A DNA stretch of 6,859 nt from an uncultured Rhodopirellula sp. GTDB lineage: Bacteria; Planctomycetota; Planctomycetia; Pirellulales; Pirellulaceae. Below are positions 5,442-6,859 of this stretch, piece by piece. The position numbers and the translations under genes were made by a program. The DNA lies in NCBI GenBank assembly GCA_913061385.1, contig CAJXTM010000196.1, positions 1 to 6,859 of the forward strand, written 5' to 3'. How positions within the stretch are numbered: the stretch's first letter is position 1; each line of letters begins with the position of its first letter. The notes beneath the pieces were generated by a model. The model did not search any database and was not told the DNA's origin. It saw only the letters and a program-made list of their open reading frames with translations.

Positions 5442-5483
5442 GATTTCTCTCACTCAACTTGGTGCAAACACCGAGGGTAGTCA
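5442..5483 (+). repeat. dispersed repeat, copy A
   Basis: The core CTCTCACTCAACTTGGTGCA and the following bases to 5483 match 6761-6798 with 4 substitutions, all transitions, and one single-base indel over about 38 bp. A weaker relative of the centre (TGGTACAAACACTGAGG, 15 of 17 bases) is at 1192-1208. Copy A lies in the spacer, about 630 bp after the kinase stop. Such multi-copy intergenic elements may be recombination traces or short mobile repeats; I do not recognise a named family. Confidence 0.75.
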
Positions 5484-5975
5484 AACTTACTGGTTCCCGA
5501 CATCAAATCACTGTATTGCTACAAGATGCTACCGGTGTCTGAACCGCACGCTCACATTTCTAAAATGGGGTCTGCGATTTGCTAGACCCAGAGGGGCCGC
5601 CTGCATTCGTCATTGACGAACCAAACAACGTCTTGCAGCCTGATCAATCCGTCTTGAAGCCCAGGAACACAACCACACCAGCAGCGACTCTGGAAACCTG
5701 TTAAAATCGATTAGATTTGGGTAGCATCCAACTAACATACACTTTCTAGTGGAATGTCTTGCATTTTCCATGCAGACGTTGCAAGTACCGGCAAGGGCTT
5801 GCAAACGGGGAAGCTTTGTTGGGTCGGAACCACCTTGGTCTCAGTAGCTCGGTGTTGTGATCTGGTAAGTGTTGCGATGATCCCACACGTGAAATACATG
5901 GCGGACTGCATGAAAGAGTGCATGTCAAATTTTTTGGATTTCATAATGCTTGAGAATTACTTCCTCCTTCCCTGG

Positions 5976-6758
5976 ATGTTTGCCGAAAAGATGTCACACC
6001 GTACTTTTTCATGTTCGGCGCGCCGGCTCGTCAGAGACTCCTTATTGATAACGTTCCTGGCCATCACGGCCAGCGTGTCAGAAGGGAAAGAGGCTGGCGA
6101 AACTCTGAATGCTGCGAGCCGGTCAGCAAACCCGATCACGAATCCGAAGCAAAAAGACTCAACGAACCAAAATAAGGAGACAGGAGATCAAGAGATTTGC
6201 CGGCTAGTGATCAGGATTGATTTCCAGAAAACGGATAACACGGCGGCAGCTCAATTGCGTGCCGACATCAAAGCAGGTGTTTTTGCGGATTATGCGATTA
6301 ACGAAGTACGTAATAATCGGCTACGCAAATCCCCTAAAATCAGTGTGCCTGTGGGTAGAAATCGTTACCGTGTCTGGTATGGGTACTCAGAGAGAATTCG
6401 TGCGGCAGTCTTGACCAATGCAGGGGCACTTTCACCGGTGAAGCAGGGGAGCGTTTCGCACGTGACCCAAGTCGCTCATTCGGAGAAAGTAACGACGGAA
6501 GACTCCGATGCCGGCACGAATTATCCACAACGCACCAGTTGGTGGACGGTCGGAAAACGATACCCAAATCGTGAAGCGATGGTAAAGCACCTTGCCATCG
6601 GACAGCATGAAGGAGTTTTTGCTCTCAGTTGGCTCGACTCACTTACTCGTGAGGAGCTTCATGCGTTGCACTCAGACGATCATGAGAACAAAATCAACTG
6701 GAACTACGCTGTTCGACCAGTTGAGGTCGAGACGAATACCGTTTCGTCAAGTAACTGA
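5976..6758 (+). CDS. predicted exported protein of unknown function
   Basis: I do not recognise a named family. The start is uncertain. ATG 5976 gives 260 residues and ATG 5991 gives 255. Both place a signal peptide at the N-terminus: basic SARRLVRD, then SLLITFLAITASVSEG, a hydrophobic core with a plausible cleavage near the end. The frame stays open upstream to ATG 5754 (334 codons), but that would bury the signal sequence internally. None of the starts has a good ribosome site. After a low-complexity spacer (NAASRSANPITNPKQKDSTN, then QNKETG) comes a globular region: RLVIRIDFQKTDN; then YRVWYGYSERIRAAVLTNAG; then NYPQRTSWWTVGKRYPN (Trp189-Trp190); then HLAIGQHEGVF, LDSLTREELHALHSDDHENK (HSDDHE at 232-237) and INWNYAVRP. 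The clustered Trp, His and Asp suggest a binding or catalytic surface. It is probably periplasmic or cell-surface. The stop codon overlaps copy B of the dispersed repeat. Confidence 0.7.
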   Translation: MFAEKMSHRTFSCSARRLVRDSLLITFLAITASVSEGKEAGETLNAASRSANPITNPKQKDSTNQNKETGDQEICRLVIRIDFQKTDNTAAAQLRADIKAGVFADYAINEVRNNRLRKSPKISVPVGRNRYRVWYGYSERIRAAVLTNAGALSPVKQGSVSHVTQVAHSEKVTTEDSDAGTNYPQRTSWWTVGKRYPNREAMVKHLAIGQHEGVFALSWLDSLTREELHALHSDDHENKINWNYAVRPVEVETNTVSSSN

Positions 6759-6798
6759 TTCTCTCACTCAATCTGGTGCAAATACCGGGGGGTAGTCA
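6757..6798 (+). repeat. dispersed repeat, copy B
   Basis: It begins within the TGA stop of the exported-protein gene and matches 5442-5483 (core CTCTCACTCAATCTGGTGCA, then a G-rich GGGGGGTAGTCA against GAGGGTAGTCA in copy A). Both copies have the same orientation and together bracket the exported-protein gene and its upstream spacer. Confidence 0.75.
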
Positions 6799-6825
6799 GC
6801 CTGCAATGAACACAAACGACAGAAA

Positions 6826-6859
6826 CTGTCTCTTATACACATCTGACGCTGCCGACGAC
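6826..6859 (-). other. Nextera/Tn5 Read 1 adapter, reverse complement (non-biological)
   Basis: From CTGTCTCTTATACACATCT at 6826 to 6858 the sequence is the exact reverse complement of the adapter at 15-47. The last base (C6859) fits the first base of the reverse-complemented i5 index. Genomic sequence therefore ends at about 6825. Confidence 0.98.

Larger units (their letters stand above)
4811..5975. other. long intergenic spacer with no convincing gene
   Basis: About 1.16 kb follows the kinase. Several open frames of 60-180 codons exist on both strands (for example 4991-5542 plus, 5011-5418 minus), but they overlap each other, resemble no family I know and are rich in Cys, Arg and Ser in a way typical of non-coding frames. 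What stands out instead is a group of inverted repeats at 5007-5047, 5097-5116, 5161-5180 and 5379-5427, and one copy of a dispersed repeat at 5442-5483. I found no tRNA, rRNA or transposase remnant. The reading frame of the downstream gene is open back to 5754 but shows no protein-like features before about 5946. Confidence 0.55.

Noticed and set aside
5011..5453. Minus-strand ORFs of 135 and 116 codons in the same spacer
   Set aside because: They overlap each other in different frames, and neither resembles a known family or has a plausible start.
4991..5542. 183-codon plus-strand ORF in the spacer after the kinase
   Set aside because: No recognisable motifs, overlapped by equally long frames on the other strand, and composition rich in Cys, Arg and Ser typical of non-coding frames; no ribosome site.
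5754..5975. Upstream extension of the exported protein to ATG 5754
   Set aside because: It would place the signal peptide about 90 residues inside the protein, and the added segment shows no protein-like pattern. The frame is probably open by chance, though the exact start remains uncertain.
48..6825. CRISPR array, insertion sequence or prophage genes
   Set aside because: No regularly spaced repeats of 25-40 bp, no transposase or integrase motifs and no phage structural genes were seen; the 13-bp tandem repeat has no spacers.

Overview
The window is a complete sequenced molecule rather than a cut-out of a chromosome. Both ends carry the Nextera/Tn5 Read 1 adapter (1-47 and 6826-6859, inverted), so the biological insert is about 48-6825. 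The gene content points to a planctomycete, probably of the Pirellulaceae/Rhodopirellula type. The signs are a sulfatase, a DUF3179 membrane protein, an ECF sigma factor start directly ahead of a large Ser/Thr kinase with extracytoplasmic FGE-sulfatase-like domains, long intergenic spacers, weak Shine-Dalgarno signals and roughly 50% GC. Lineage is inferred from family knowledge; no search was run.

Layout: (1) 48-261, the last 71 codons of a sulfatase, cut by the library end. Its stop codon sits inside four tandem copies of a 13-bp unit (251-302). (2) 407-1075, minus strand, a 222-residue membrane-anchored DUF3179 protein convergent with the sulfatase. (3) 1076-1691, a spacer with two operator-like dyads, a 10-bp direct repeat, a doubtful minus-strand membrane ORF and a 43-codon ORF whose stop overlaps the next start as TAATG. 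(4) 1692-1865, an N-terminal remnant of an ECF sigma factor, broken at a C6 run. (5) 1895-4810, the dominant gene: a 971-residue protein with a cytoplasmic PknB-like kinase, one membrane segment and two tandem SUMF1/FGE-like domains. (6) 4811-5975, a long spacer with no convincing gene but several inverted repeats and one copy of a roughly 40-bp dispersed repeat. (7) 5976-6758, an unrecognised secreted protein; a second copy of the dispersed repeat begins at its stop codon.

Working together: planctomycetes commonly pair an ECF sigma factor gene with a downstream kinase gene. Here most of the sigma gene is gone while the kinase keeps its catalytic residues, so the kinase presumably signals to some other target. 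Both FGE-like domains lack one of the two catalytic cysteines of true formylglycine-generating enzymes. They are therefore better read as extracytoplasmic sensing or binding modules than as the activator of the neighbouring sulfatase. The points most worth a second look are the sigma remnant and its possible frameshift fusion to the kinase, the repeat shared by 5442-5483 and 6757-6798, and the structured spacer after the kinase.
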